Program-made: the position numbers and the translations under genes | Shown: positions 23,876 through 33,730 of the stretch, piece after piece | How positions within the stretch are numbered: the stretch's first letter is position 1 | How the letters are laid out: each line of letters opens with the position of its first letter | The notes under the pieces: generated by a model | Told to the model about the DNA's origin: nothing | Databases searched by the model: none | What the model saw: only the letters and a program-made list of their open reading frames with translations | Assembly: GCA_024919175.1 (NCBI GenBank) | Contig: CP103804.1 | Coordinates: 3,100,001 to 3,164,000, forward strand | Length of the DNA stretch: 64,000 bases | Direction of reading: 5' to 3' | DNA from: Clostridioides difficile | GTDB lineage: Bacteria; Bacillota; Clostridia; Peptostreptococcales; Peptostreptococcaceae

Positions 23876-25345
23876 TTAAGCTTGTGGTTGTGGTTGTGTC
23901 TCACTAGGTTTATTATCAGTTGGTGGTGTCTCTGGTTTTGGTTTATTATCTGTATTTTGGTTATTTGTATTTTGATTATCTTTATTTTCATCTGTCTTTG
24001 GCTTTTCTTCTGGTTTTGGTTCCATAGTTCCAACTAATATAATACCTTCCTTCTTAGGATAATATGAATTAGCTATTTTTTCAGTTTTAATTTTCTTTCC
24101 ATTTGCATCATTAAATGTTCTATATGTTGATACAGAGTATGCATTTCTTCCACTCTTATCTACTTTTTCTTTTCCTTTAGGCATTGAAGAATCATTGACC
24201 CTCTTCATTGTAGTTTGTGAGACACCATCTAATTTTGTTGATATTGTTATATTTTGTTTATCCTCTGCACTTCCATATATATTGCAAACAATTTGATTTC
24301 CTGAAACGTAATTTTTTATGTAAATTGGATGCTTAAGATTGTTTTTAAATAAGAAATCTATTCCGCTGTCTGCAACAGTAGCATCTCTTCCTTTTGGAAC
24401 ATAACTCGATGGTATCGTATGATTTTTTACATTAGTAATTTCTAAGCCTGCATATAAAACAGAATTATATAGTGTTGATGAAACTTGACAAACTCCTCCA
24501 CCATAATCATCTTCCATTTCTCCCTCTACTATAACAGGAGCACTTTTATATCCATTTGCTTTACTTCTTTTTCCTGTAAGTTCATTAAACGAAAAAGTTT
24601 CTCCTGGCATAAGTAAAATGTTACTTATACTATCTGTTGCTAATTTTATATTTATACTTCTATTTACTTGAGAAGTTTTAAATGTTGTTGAATATTTACC
24701 TAAATTTGTGTCTATATTAGCAAGTTGTTCTTTTTTTATTTTTGCTGGAGTAGCTTTTACTACCAACTTATTTGTATACTTTCCTTTTTTAATCTGACTA
24801 TCAAAACTATTCATACTTTTAGAAATATCCATTTTAAGACCATCAGAATCTGGTACAACCTTTACCTTTTCACTACTTATATCAATAGTTGCATCTTTTA
24901 CTTCTACATCTATTTCTTTAGCTATCTTTTCCATTTCTGTTTTTAATTTATTTTTATTATAGTTTGTTACTACTACTAAATCACTCTTTTTTCCAAAATT
25001 TGCTGAAATAGTTTTTGATAAGTTACTAAAGAAACCATTCTTTCTATTTAAATTATATGCATTTTCTACAGTTTTATCCAAATCAGCAGATAAATTTAGG
25101 TCTTGACTTTTAACTTTCCAATTTTTATTGTTGTAGCTAAATTCAACATTATCTAAATTGTATTTTTTAACTAACTCTTTCTTAGCCTGCGATTTAGTTA
25201 ATCCTCCAATACTTATGCCATTAACATATGTGTTTTTTGCTATTTTCTCCCCTTTGAACTGCATGCACATTATACCTATAAATACTACTACTAATAATGC
25301 TACAGCTCCAATAGCTATAACTAGCTTTTTGTTCACATTAATCAT
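23876..25345 (-). CDS. VanW family protein with peptidoglycan-binding-like domains
   Basis: The 489-residue protein is anchored by an N-terminal helix (LVIAIGAVALLVVVFIGIM), followed by tandem PG-binding_4-type domains (about 40-210, starting KNTYVNGISIGGLTKSQAKKELV) and the VanW domain (about 225-370: MPGETFSFNELTGKRSKANGY, DDYGGGVCQVSSTLYN, LEITNVKNHT, YVPKGRDATVADS). The C-terminal 50 residues are a Pro/Asn/Lys/Gln-rich low-complexity tail, probably in or through the wall. This YoaR-like architecture is common in clostridia; despite the name it does not itself imply vancomycin resistance. AAGGAG precedes the ATG. Confidence 0.85.
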   Translation of the reverse strand: MINVNKKLVIAIGAVALLVVVFIGIMCMQFKGEKIAKNTYVNGISIGGLTKSQAKKELVKKYNLDNVEFSYNNKNWKVKSQDLNLSADLDKTVENAYNLNRKNGFFSNLSKTISANFGKKSDLVVVTNYNKNKLKTEMEKIAKEIDVEVKDATIDISSEKVKVVPDSDGLKMDISKSMNSFDSQIKKGKYTNKLVVKATPAKIKKEQLANIDTNLGKYSTTFKTSQVNRSINIKLATDSISNILLMPGETFSFNELTGKRSKANGYKSAPVIVEGEMEDDYGGGVCQVSSTLYNSVLYAGLEITNVKNHTIPSSYVPKGRDATVADSGIDFLFKNNLKHPIYIKNYVSGNQIVCNIYGSAEDKQNITISTKLDGVSQTTMKRVNDSSMPKGKEKVDKSGRNAYSVSTYRTFNDANGKKIKTEKIANSYYPKKEGIILVGTMEPKPEEKPKTDENKDNQNTNNQNTDNKPKPETPPTDNKPSETQPQPQA

Positions 25346-25470
25346 CCCTTACTTCTCCTTACAATAAAATTATTTATATATACACCTACTATTATATTAC
25401 TACATAATACGCCTTAAAAACCCAAAAACTTTTTAATTATATAATAATTTAACATTATCAATATAAATAA

Positions 25471-26862
25471 CTAATATTCACTTAATCCTTTTTCTGATAT
25501 GGAATATATTTTTTCATTGTATATGTTAATAGCATAAACTTCTTTTCCTTTAAATAATCCTTTGTTTACTACGGCATAATAATAAATATTTTTTTGTTTT
25601 CCAAACAATTCTTCTAAGCTTTTTTTACTTTTCGTGTATTTATCAGTTTTTTCTATATCCAATATATCAATCTTTTTATATTTATTTTCTTTTTCATCAA
25701 GAGTATTAGTCAATACAAATTTAGCTTTATCTTTAGTAATACCAAATTGATAACTTCCATCTTCTAATATTCTAAAATATCCTTCTCCATAATCTACCTT
25801 ATAATCTTTTTTGCCATCTTTATACGAATATAAATCTTTAGTTTTTGCGCTTATTAAAACCTCATTTATTAATTTATCATACTCATATACCTCAGCATAA
25901 TAGTATTTATCGTTTTTTACCATTTGTGGAAGTGAGTTTATAGATAGATTTGCCTTTTCTTTCCCACTTTTTTTAGAGATTATATTTATAATGTCATCAG
26001 ATGTTAAAGTATACAATGATAAATTCTTTTTATATTTCTTCTCTAAGCTTTGTACCTTTTCATCGTCTGAATAGTCTTCTTTTAGATAATCTATATATTG
26101 TAATGCCTTCTCATAATCACCAGAAGTGTTTGCTTCTTCTGCTTTACTTATATAGTAATCATACATTTCTTCAACACACTGCTTTTTAGCGTTTTGAGCT
26201 AGGTTGTAATATTTTTCGTCTTCTTTTAGTACTTTATTATATTTTTCAATAGCGTCATAATATTTATATACTTTTTGGTCTTTTACTGCAGAGTCATAAA
26301 CATCCCTAGATTCCTTAATTGTTTCTACATTTTGTTTGTATACATCTAAATTACTACCTATACCATTTAAAATTGAAATAGTATTTATGTAAGCAATTGC
26401 CACATTGTAAGTAATATTTTCTTCTCTATACATTTCTCCAACTCTATCAGCTTGAGTTATTAAATCATCTACATTTATATTTATTCTATCTAATGATTTT
26501 ACTGTATTTATTAGTCCAATAAAACTTTCTTGACTTATATCTCCATCTAAATATTTATCACCACTATTTAATAATAATTTATTTATTTTTTTAGAAACAG
26601 ATTTATTAAACCTTTCCATTTTTGAATCAGAAAACTTTTTATCTACACTTGCATAGTAATCTACAGCAATAGAGTACTGTCTTTTCTCTACAATTTTTAA
26701 CAATTCATTTGCTTCATTTCCTACACTGAATTCATTACTACTTAAGAAAAATACTATGATTAAAACAAGTACACCTAGTGCTGATAATGAAACTGCTACT
26801 ATAGATTTTCTTTTTTCATCAATAAAATCTACAGTTTTTTCAAATAAATCTCTAAAGTTCAT
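25471..26862 (-). CDS. Membrane-anchored protein with TPR-like extracytoplasmic region
   Basis: The 463-residue product has a short N-terminal cytosolic segment, one membrane helix (about 22-43, VAVSLSALGVLVLIIVFFLSS) and a long helical extracytoplasmic part with TPR-like units (KYYDAIEKYNKVLKEDEKYY, EEANTSGDYEKALQYIDYLK). The C-terminal third (about 295-463) is beta-rich with many Tyr and Lys. I recognise no catalytic domain. The ATG at 26862 behind AGAGAGGGA is preferred over one 8 codons upstream. It lies between VanW and a small membrane protein and is likely part of an envelope-associated group with the TPR gene. Confidence 0.7.
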   Translation of the reverse strand: MNFRDLFEKTVDFIDEKRKSIVAVSLSALGVLVLIIVFFLSSNEFSVGNEANELLKIVEKRQYSIAVDYYASVDKKFSDSKMERFNKSVSKKINKLLLNSGDKYLDGDISQESFIGLINTVKSLDRININVDDLITQADRVGEMYREENITYNVAIAYINTISILNGIGSNLDVYKQNVETIKESRDVYDSAVKDQKVYKYYDAIEKYNKVLKEDEKYYNLAQNAKKQCVEEMYDYYISKAEEANTSGDYEKALQYIDYLKEDYSDDEKVQSLEKKYKKNLSLYTLTSDDIINIISKKSGKEKANLSINSLPQMVKNDKYYYAEVYEYDKLINEVLISAKTKDLYSYKDGKKDYKVDYGEGYFRILEDGSYQFGITKDKAKFVLTNTLDEKENKYKKIDILDIEKTDKYTKSKKSLEELFGKQKNIYYYAVVNKGLFKGKEVYAINIYNEKIYSISEKGLSEY

Positions 26863-26945
26863 TATAGTTCCCTCTCTATTTAGCAATATTTATATTTATG
26901 ATAAACTAAATTTCTTATTGGTTATTATATCATAATTCCTGAAAA

Positions 26946-26981
26946 AAAATAAAAACACAAGTTAAATCGTGTTTTTATTTT
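26946..26981. terminator. Bidirectional terminator
   Basis: AAAATAAAAACAC (26946-26958) and GTGTTTTTATTTT (26969-26981) form a perfect 13-bp stem with a 10-nt loop, downstream of the small membrane protein gene. Confidence 0.8.
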
Positions 26982-27026
26982 ACCTACCAATCATTATTTT
27001 ATACATAAATATTTCCTTTACATAAA

Positions 27027-27308
27027 TTATGATATCTTTCTTTTTATATCCCTAGAATGACTTTTTTGTTTTTTATTAGCACTGACATTTTTCATTCTTG
27101 TTGTATGTATAGTTTTGTTAGCAAATATTTTTCTAGCATTGCATAAAACAATTCCTGTAGTCAAGCATACTGTAAGCACACTCGCCATTAAAAAATAATA
27201 ATCCAATCCTACATGTACTCCCATAACTGAATTTATTAATACTAATGCAAAAGTCATTGCAAAACATATCATCATGGAGATAACTAAAATTCTTAGAATT
27301 TTTTTCAA
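27027..27308 (-). CDS. Small two-helix membrane protein
   Basis: The 93-residue protein has two membrane helices (about 5-27, LVISMMICFAMTFALVLI; about 37-57, YFLMASVLTVCLTTGIVLC) and a basic C-terminal tail (KNVSANKKQKSHSRDIKRK). The TTG at 27308 is chosen because GAGGTGATTGAA precedes it; an in-frame GTG three codons earlier would lie inside that ribosome binding site. No family is recognised. It is preceded by the divergent cotE promoter region and followed by a terminator, so it is its own unit. Confidence 0.65.
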   Translation of the reverse strand: MKKILRILVISMMICFAMTFALVLINSVMGVHVGLDYYFLMASVLTVCLTTGIVLCNARKIFANKTIHTTRMKNVSANKKQKSHSRDIKRKIS

Positions 27309-27539
27309 TTCAATCACCTCATATAATCACTAATATTGACACTACCCCTTATCCATTACTATACCAAATTAGTAAAAAAATAGCAATTATTATTGTCATT
27401 TATATTACGAAAATATTAAATATTTTTAATAAATATCTTTTTTTGACATTAGTATTCCTTCATTTTAATAAAATAGTAACACTAATCTGTGCTAATTAAT
27501 AGAATGAAATAAATGATAATTTATTGAGGGGTGATTTAC

Positions 27540-29663
27540 ATGCCAAATTTGCCAAGTTTAGGATCCAAGGCTCCTGATTTTAAAGCCAATACAACAGATG
27601 GCCCTATTAGACTGTCTGATTACAAAGGTAATTGGGTTGTTTTATTTTCACATCCTGGTGATTTTACGCCAGTTTGTACTACTGAATTTTTATGCTTTGC
27701 TAAATATTATGATGAATTTAAGAAAAGAAATACAGAATTAATTGGCCTAAGCGTTGATAGCAATAGCTCTCATTTAGCTTGGATGTACAATATGTTTTTA
27801 CTTACAGGTGTAGAAATCCCATTCCCTATCATAGAAGATAGAGATATGAGAATTGCCAAATTATATGGAATGATATCAAAACCAATGAGTGATACATCTA
27901 CTATCCGTTCTGTATTCATTATAGATAATAATCAAATACTAAGAACTATTCTTTATTATCCATTGACTACAGGTAGAAATATACCAGAAATACTTAGAAT
28001 AGTAGATGCTCTTCAAACTAGTGATAGAGATAATGTAGTTACTCCTGCAAACTGGTTCCCTGGAATGCCTGTTATTTTGCCATACCCTAAAAACTATAAA
28101 GAGTTAAAAAATAGGGTAAATAGTTGTAATAAAAAGTATTCATGTATGGATTGGTATTTATGTTTTGTGCCAGATAATTACACAGATGAAGAATATACTA
28201 AAAATATTGATGATACTTACGATTGTAAAAAAGAACATACTAAAAATATTGAAAATGATTACGAACAAGAAAATATTAAGTGCATAAACAAATCTCATGA
28301 CCACAAACAAGAATGCAATAAGGATGTTAAAGATAGTTGTGATTGCGAACAAAAACATACTAAAAATACTAACAAAATTCATAGTTCCAAACAAGATAAA
28401 CTTAAAGATAAATCCTGCGATGAAATAAAATACAAATATGATAAATGTAATAAAGAAGATAATAACTATGATAAATGCGATAAAGAAGATAGTAGCTATG
28501 AGGATTTCTACAAACAAAATTACAAAAACTATGATTATACAAGTGAAAAAAATTCTAAAAAAATAGCTATGAAAACATTAAAAGATTCAAAGAAGTTAGT
28601 TAGACCACAAATAAATGACCCATATAATCCAATAGTTGAAAATATAAATTGTCCAGATATAAATCCGATTGTAATGGAATATGTTCTTGGTAATCCAACT
28701 AATGTAGATGCGCAATTATTAGATGCAGTTATTTTCGCATTTGCTGAAATAGACCAATATGGTAATTTATTTATTCCTTATCCTAGATTTTTAAACCAAT
28801 TACTTGCACTTAAAGCTGAAAAACCTAGCTTAAAAGTAATTGTAGCCATTGGTGGTTGGGGAGCTGAGGGATTCTCTGATGCAGCTTTGACTCCTACATC
28901 TAGATATAACTTTGCAAGACAAGTCAATCAAATGATAAATGAATATGCTTTAGATGGGGTGGATATAGACTGGGAATATCCTGGAAGTAGTGCAGCTGGT
29001 ATAAAGTCAAGACCTCAAGATAGAGAAAATTTCACACTTTTACTAACAGCTATAAGAGATGTTATAGGAGATGAGAAATGGCTTAGTGTAGCTGGAACAG
29101 GAGATATGGGATATATAAACTCAAGTGCTGAAATAGATAAAATAGCTCCAATAATAGATTATTTTAATCTTATGAGTTATGATTTCACTGCAGGTGAAAC
29201 AGGACCAAATGGTAGAAAACATCAAGCAAACCTTTTTGATTCAGACTTATCCTTACCAGGATATAGTGTTGATGCAATGGTCAGAAATCTTGAAAATGCT
29301 GGAATGCCTTCTGAAAAAATCCTTCTTGGCCTTCCATTTTATGGAAGATTAGGTGCCACTATAACAAGAACTTATGATGAACTTAGAAAAGATTATATAA
29401 ATAAAAATGGATATGAATATAGATTTGATAGAGTTGCTCAGGTTCCATACTTAGTTAAAGATGGAGAATTTGCAATGTCATATGATGATTCATTATCCAT
29501 ATTCCTAAAAACTCAATATGTGCTTAGAAACTGTTTAGGTGGTGTATTCTCTTGGACATCAACTTATGACCAGGCAAATATATTAGCTAGAACTATGTCT
29601 ATTGGTATAAATGACCCTGAATTGTTAAAAGAAGAACTTGAGGGTCTTTATGGGCAATTCTAA
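27540..29663 (+). CDS. cotE: Spore coat protein CotE: peroxiredoxin-chitinase fusion
   Basis: The 707-residue protein joins two enzymes. Residues 1-205 form a 1-Cys peroxiredoxin (LGSKAPDFKANTTDGP; peroxidatic Cys46 in HPGDFTPVCTTEF). Residues 345-707 form a GH18 chitinase: LKVIVAIGGWGAEGF, then DGVDIDWEYPG at 472 with catalytic Glu479, MSYDFTAG and LGLPFYGR. Between them lies a highly charged Asp/Lys/Cys/His-rich linker (about 210-340) with irregular repeats such as KEHTKNI and KCDKED. This architecture identifies C. difficile CotE, a mother-cell coat protein with peroxidase and chitinase activity linked to mucus interaction and inflammation. The ATG at 27540 follows GAGGGGTG. Sporulation control is expected, but I found no clean sigma-E or sigma-K promoter. 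Confidence 0.96.
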   Translation: MPNLPSLGSKAPDFKANTTDGPIRLSDYKGNWVVLFSHPGDFTPVCTTEFLCFAKYYDEFKKRNTELIGLSVDSNSSHLAWMYNMFLLTGVEIPFPIIEDRDMRIAKLYGMISKPMSDTSTIRSVFIIDNNQILRTILYYPLTTGRNIPEILRIVDALQTSDRDNVVTPANWFPGMPVILPYPKNYKELKNRVNSCNKKYSCMDWYLCFVPDNYTDEEYTKNIDDTYDCKKEHTKNIENDYEQENIKCINKSHDHKQECNKDVKDSCDCEQKHTKNTNKIHSSKQDKLKDKSCDEIKYKYDKCNKEDNNYDKCDKEDSSYEDFYKQNYKNYDYTSEKNSKKIAMKTLKDSKKLVRPQINDPYNPIVENINCPDINPIVMEYVLGNPTNVDAQLLDAVIFAFAEIDQYGNLFIPYPRFLNQLLALKAEKPSLKVIVAIGGWGAEGFSDAALTPTSRYNFARQVNQMINEYALDGVDIDWEYPGSSAAGIKSRPQDRENFTLLLTAIRDVIGDEKWLSVAGTGDMGYINSSAEIDKIAPIIDYFNLMSYDFTAGETGPNGRKHQANLFDSDLSLPGYSVDAMVRNLENAGMPSEKILLGLPFYGRLGATITRTYDELRKDYINKNGYEYRFDRVAQVPYLVKDGEFAMSYDDSLSIFLKTQYVLRNCLGGVFSWTSTYDQANILARTMSIGINDPELLKEELEGLYGQF

Positions 29664-29699
29664 TTAGACATAATATAAAATTTTATAATTTTGCCATAT

Positions 29700-29805
29700 A
29701 AAAAAGCAGATTGCATTATATTAAATGAGCTGTGCTTAATTGATAACAATATCAATTATTTTTAAATCAGAAACTTATCTTATTATAATACAATCCTGCT
29801 TTTTT
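29700..29805. terminator. Long imperfect inverted repeat between convergent cotE and rnhA
   Basis: AAAAAAGCAG plus ATTGCATTATA (29700-29720) is complementary to TATAATACAATCCTGCTTTTTT (29784-29805) apart from one bulge and one mismatch. Inside is a second perfect hairpin, AATTGATA, 4-nt loop, TATCAATT (29738-29757). T tracts on both strands suit a bidirectional terminator, though the spacing is long. Confidence 0.6.
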
Positions 29806-29846
29806 GGTTATAAGTCAATAATTTTTAACTGTATGCTAATTTCTAA

Positions 29847-30446
29847 TTATAGACCAATAGCTTTTTTGGCTAACTTATCAGCTTCTTCATTGTATTTATT
29901 TCCAGAGTGAGCTTTAACTTTCATAAATTTGACATTTAACTCAGTTTTTATACTATCATAAAAGTTTTTATATGCTATAGTTCCTTCTTTATTTGTTTTC
30001 CAGACTCCAGTACACCACTTTTCAATACCTTCATAATCAAAATATAAAATCAGGTTTTGAATATTATTATCAATACAGTACTGCATTGCAATTTTAGAGG
30101 CTTCTATCTCACCAGCCACATTTCTCATACCTACTAGAGTTTGTTCTTTTCCCTTTTTACTATAAGTTTTTATAACTTCATTATTCTTTAGAATTACAAC
30201 ACCTGAACCATACATCTTTATTGAATGCTCATAGCTACCATCAACATATGCCTCTATAAATTCTTCATCTTCTTTAAATATTGGCTTTGTTGCTCCATAA
30301 ACATACTCTTTTGCTTCCTGCAATGTAACAAAGCTTTTGTATTCAGCTCCTGAAAATCCATTTACTTGTTTTTTACACTCATCCCATGTATCATATATTC
30401 CATTTTTTTTGCCCTTTTTTACAGCATAAAACTTTTGTTTTGCCAA
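29847..30446 (-). CDS. rnhA: Ribonuclease H with N-terminal hybrid-binding (viroplasmin-like) domain
   Basis: The 199-residue enzyme starts AKQKFYAVKKGKKNGIYDTW, the hybrid-binding domain of eukaryote-like RNase H1 (about 1-50), then an RNase HI domain whose acidic residues appear in EAYVDGSYEHS, NVAGEIEASKIA, LILYFDYEGIEKW and HSGNKYNEEADKLAKK. It degrades RNA in RNA-DNA hybrids. The TTG at 30446 is chosen because GGGAGTGAT precedes it and the family begins MAKKKFYAV; an ATG six codons earlier overlaps the dinG-like stop codon (TAATG). It is downstream of, and probably co-transcribed with, the DinG-like helicase. Confidence 0.88.
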   Translation of the reverse strand: MAKQKFYAVKKGKKNGIYDTWDECKKQVNGFSGAEYKSFVTLQEAKEYVYGATKPIFKEDEEFIEAYVDGSYEHSIKMYGSGVVILKNNEVIKTYSKKGKEQTLVGMRNVAGEIEASKIAMQYCIDNNIQNLILYFDYEGIEKWCTGVWKTNKEGTIAYKNFYDSIKTELNVKFMKVKAHSGNKYNEEADKLAKKAIGL

Positions 30447-30463
30447 ATATATCACTCCCGCCA

Positions 30464-33400
30464 TTAATTTTTATGTTTTTCTCTCATAAATACATCTAGA
30501 TTTATCAGATAATTTTTATCAAAATACTTTACTTTCATATCTTTATTTTCAATATCTATATGATATACCTCTCCTTTTACAGCTCTTTGCCTTATATTTT
30601 CATTGATATCTTTTTTTATAGTATTTTTATCAGCTTCATCATTATCTATTTTAGTATTGACCTGTAATTCTTTTATAGTATCAAATATAACAGATTTTAG
30701 TATTAGACTTCTAGATTTATTTAAGTGTTGTTTTGCATAATTATAAAAATCATTACTATTCATCTTTAAAATTTTACAACCATGCAAATCCTGTTCTAGC
30801 CTTTTTAATGTGCTTATATTCGTTCCAGTATCAAAAATCACAAAGCATCCATAATCATATTTACTTCTTAAAAGTCTTCCCATAGCTTGCTTTACTTTTA
30901 TAGTCATCTGTGGATAATTTATACTATAATAATCTATATTATACTTCTTCATTATAGTATAATACAAAGGATCCTTAGGGTTTAAATTAGGAAGCTTGTC
31001 TAAAGTTACACACACCAAACCATCTCCTGGAATATCTACGCCTTCAAAACAGCCTTTTGAACCAAGTACTACACACTTTCTATTCAAATCATTAAGATGT
31101 CTAACACCTTTTTTATTAGCATAAATTTCTAAATTTAAACCATGCAAATATTTTTTTAATATCTCATAAGTTTTTTCTTGTCTATTTTTACTATTAAAAA
31201 GAGCTAATGTATGCCCTTCTGTAATACGTGATATATTGGATATAATTTTACTTATTTCATTTGGAAATTCAGTATTTTTATACTCACAAATATCAGAAAA
31301 TGCAACTACAGAAACCATATTCTTGTAGTCAAAAATTGGTTCTATAATTTTTTCTATATTCTTGACCCTATCTATTCCCAATGTATTTTTAAAATAAGAC
31401 ATATTTTGAGATAAACTTAAGGTTGCTGATAAAAATATTCCTTTCTCTAACTGAGATAAAATATTTTCTTCAAACAAATCTGCTATTTTTAATGGAACTA
31501 CTCTAAATTCAAAATCATTATAATTCTTTTCAATTTCAACTATTCTTGCATAGTCATCACTTTCGTCATATTCCAAGAAAATTTCAAAAACAATTTTTAT
31601 ATCCTCTAAATCTCTTGTCTTCGCTTTTCCAAACTTATATATATCTGCTTCTTTATCTATACTATCATCATCAATATTCCTATAAATTGTAATTATTATT
31701 GAAACTAAACTTTTTATTATTTTTTCACAACTTAATTTTATCTTTTCACTATATAATCTATAGCTAACCTCAGTATCTACATCATCTTTTTTTATTTTTC
31801 CTGCAACTTCATCTATTTGTAAATTTAACTCCCATCTTAGATTATAATTGCTTACATTACCATATTCACTACAATTGCCAAAAGCTAATATTGAATCTAT
31901 TTCTTCAATAATAAGATTTATACTCCTAGCAATCTTTTGTTTATCTTTTCTTTCAATTTTTAATATATGATAAAATTTATCAAAAGCCTTTATTTTCTTC
32001 ATGTTTCTACTAGTTTTTTTATACATAAAACTACTATCTTGTATAAATTCATAAGGATAAATTTCTTGCAATAAGTATCTTAAAGACTTTGAATTTATAA
32101 TACTTGAAAAAAAATCATATCCTTTTTCAGTTAAATTGTGAGCCTCATCTACTATTATGTTTTCTAAAGGCTTTTCATCTTTATATGGCCATTTAGCTAG
32201 TAAAGAGTGGTTTATTACTGTTATATGTTCATCTTTTAGCTCTTCTGTCCTATTCTTATATAGACAATCTTTTTTACATTTTTTAGGTTTACACATATTT
32301 GGGTCACAACTTATATTTCTTAAGTGAGTATTTATTTCCTTAAAATTATCCAGCACCCAATAGTTTATTTCTTCTATATCTCCATATTTACCACCTTCAA
32401 CTAACCTTTCTAAAAATATTAAAGATAATATTTCGTCTTTGGTCGGTTCTTGAGACTCATAATCTGATATGTATGCTTCTAATCTATCTATACATATATA
32501 GTTGTTTTTTCCCTTTATGTATCCATAACTTACTTTACCATTTAACCCTAAAGAATTTAACACATTTGGAATATCTTTATTTATCAATTGTATCTGTAAT
32601 TCTTTTGTATCAGTAGAAATTAATAATCTTTTTTTATTAATTCTAGCTTCTAATATAGCTGGCAATAAGTATCCCACACTTTTCCCTATACCTGTTGGTG
32701 CCTCTATGCATGCAATTTTTTCATCATCTTCGCTATTTCTAAACAATTCTCGGATTGCCTTAGTAAGCTCATACTGACCTGGTCTATATTCATATGTAAA
32801 TCCTTCTTTACTCTCCCAGATATGCTTATATTTTAATAATTCCTCATATTTCTTTTCTTGCTCACATAAAATTTTTAAAGTTTCTTTTTCTTTTATACTT
32901 TCTTCTTTTGAATTAAACTCTTCATGTTCTTTTATAATACTTACATCATGAGATAAATCATAGTTTGCTTCTTCTAAAAATTTACTCCATTCCCATTTTC
33001 CAAGATTAAACTTATTTAGATATGAATTTATTTTAAAACTTAATGGCTCTAAATTAGTTTTCTCAAGATTATTAAACCTCATTAAAAGAGAATTTACAAT
33101 ACTTATAGTATCAATAGCATCTGATAAAGCTCTATTCTTGGTCTCAGATTTATCTCTAGTTAAAACACCTTTTAAATATCCCAAACTATAATCCTTATGA
33201 TATGGCTCTAAAATAACTGCTAACTCAATTGAATCAATAAATTTATTTTTTAGCTTTGGCATATAGTACTCAAAAAACTTTCTTTTAAAACTTAAATCAT
33301 GACATATAATCAGACTATCTCCTACAAAATTTCTTAACTCCTCTTCTACTATTTCTAGATTAGAAGCGCCTTCTAAATCAAATTTTTTAAGATTGTCACA

Positions 33401-33583
33401 TAGCGAAAATACTTCTATTGACACTTCAGCTTTATTTTTTATTAATGATTGATATGTTTCAGCTTTCCAATCTTTAATTTTAACAGCTCCAACTTCTAAA
33501 ATTTCTGAATTTAAATAGTCTAGTCCACTAACTTCTATATCTAAAAAAACAACATCATTCAATATACTTATTATATTATCCAT
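30464..33583 (-). CDS. DinG-like ATP-dependent helicase with N-terminal exonuclease domain
   Basis: The 1039-residue protein has an N-terminal DnaQ-type exonuclease domain (1-170: Asp15, Glu17, Asp96, Asp155) and an XPD/DinG-type superfamily 2 helicase. Walker A is EAPTGIGKS (about 294-302), the DEAH box is VDEAHNLTE, and the iron-sulfur cysteines are in NYICIDRLEAY and CDPNMCKPKKCKKDCLYK. Motif VI appears as QAMGRLLRSKYDYG. In the third exonuclease motif Asn150 stands where the general-base His is expected (NRALSDA), so nuclease activity is uncertain. The protein probably acts in DNA repair or R-loop removal together with the adjacent RNase H. AAGGGAT precedes the ATG. Confidence 0.88.
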   Translation of the reverse strand: MDNIISILNDVVFLDIEVSGLDYLNSEILEVGAVKIKDWKAETYQSLIKNKAEVSIEVFSLCDNLKKFDLEGASNLEIVEEELRNFVGDSLIICHDLSFKRKFFEYYMPKLKNKFIDSIELAVILEPYHKDYSLGYLKGVLTRDKSETKNRALSDAIDTISIVNSLLMRFNNLEKTNLEPLSFKINSYLNKFNLGKWEWSKFLEEANYDLSHDVSIIKEHEEFNSKEESIKEKETLKILCEQEKKYEELLKYKHIWESKEGFTYEYRPGQYELTKAIRELFRNSEDDEKIACIEAPTGIGKSVGYLLPAILEARINKKRLLISTDTKELQIQLINKDIPNVLNSLGLNGKVSYGYIKGKNNYICIDRLEAYISDYESQEPTKDEILSLIFLERLVEGGKYGDIEEINYWVLDNFKEINTHLRNISCDPNMCKPKKCKKDCLYKNRTEELKDEHITVINHSLLAKWPYKDEKPLENIIVDEAHNLTEKGYDFFSSIINSKSLRYLLQEIYPYEFIQDSSFMYKKTSRNMKKIKAFDKFYHILKIERKDKQKIARSINLIIEEIDSILAFGNCSEYGNVSNYNLRWELNLQIDEVAGKIKKDDVDTEVSYRLYSEKIKLSCEKIIKSLVSIIITIYRNIDDDSIDKEADIYKFGKAKTRDLEDIKIVFEIFLEYDESDDYARIVEIEKNYNDFEFRVVPLKIADLFEENILSQLEKGIFLSATLSLSQNMSYFKNTLGIDRVKNIEKIIEPIFDYKNMVSVVAFSDICEYKNTEFPNEISKIISNISRITEGHTLALFNSKNRQEKTYEILKKYLHGLNLEIYANKKGVRHLNDLNRKCVVLGSKGCFEGVDIPGDGLVCVTLDKLPNLNPKDPLYYTIMKKYNIDYYSINYPQMTIKVKQAMGRLLRSKYDYGCFVIFDTGTNISTLKRLEQDLHGCKILKMNSNDFYNYAKQHLNKSRSLILKSVIFDTIKELQVNTKIDNDEADKNTIKKDINENIRQRAVKGEVYHIDIENKDMKVKYFDKNYLINLDVFMREKHKN

Positions 33584-33730
33584 TTTTATATCCCTTCAAG
33601 TTAAACCGATTCAACTTCTATACAATAATTGCTCCTTATATTTTATCATTTATATGTATTTTGTTTAAGATAATTAATATTATTTTATATTTCTTAAAAG
33701 AAACTTCTTTAATTTATTATTTGTATATAT

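Noticed and set aside
23842..24033. Short minus-strand frame over the end of the VanW gene
   Set aside because: It is the shifted reading of the Asn/Gln/Pro-rich tail of VanW and has no start signals.
23876..25345. Vancomycin resistance gene
   Set aside because: The VanW domain is shared by many clostridial wall proteins; no vanH, vanA/B or vanX is nearby.
28158..28517. Long minus-strand frame opposite the CotE linker
   Set aside because: It is a hydrophobic shadow of Asp/Lys/Asn codons in the linker, with no ribosome binding site.
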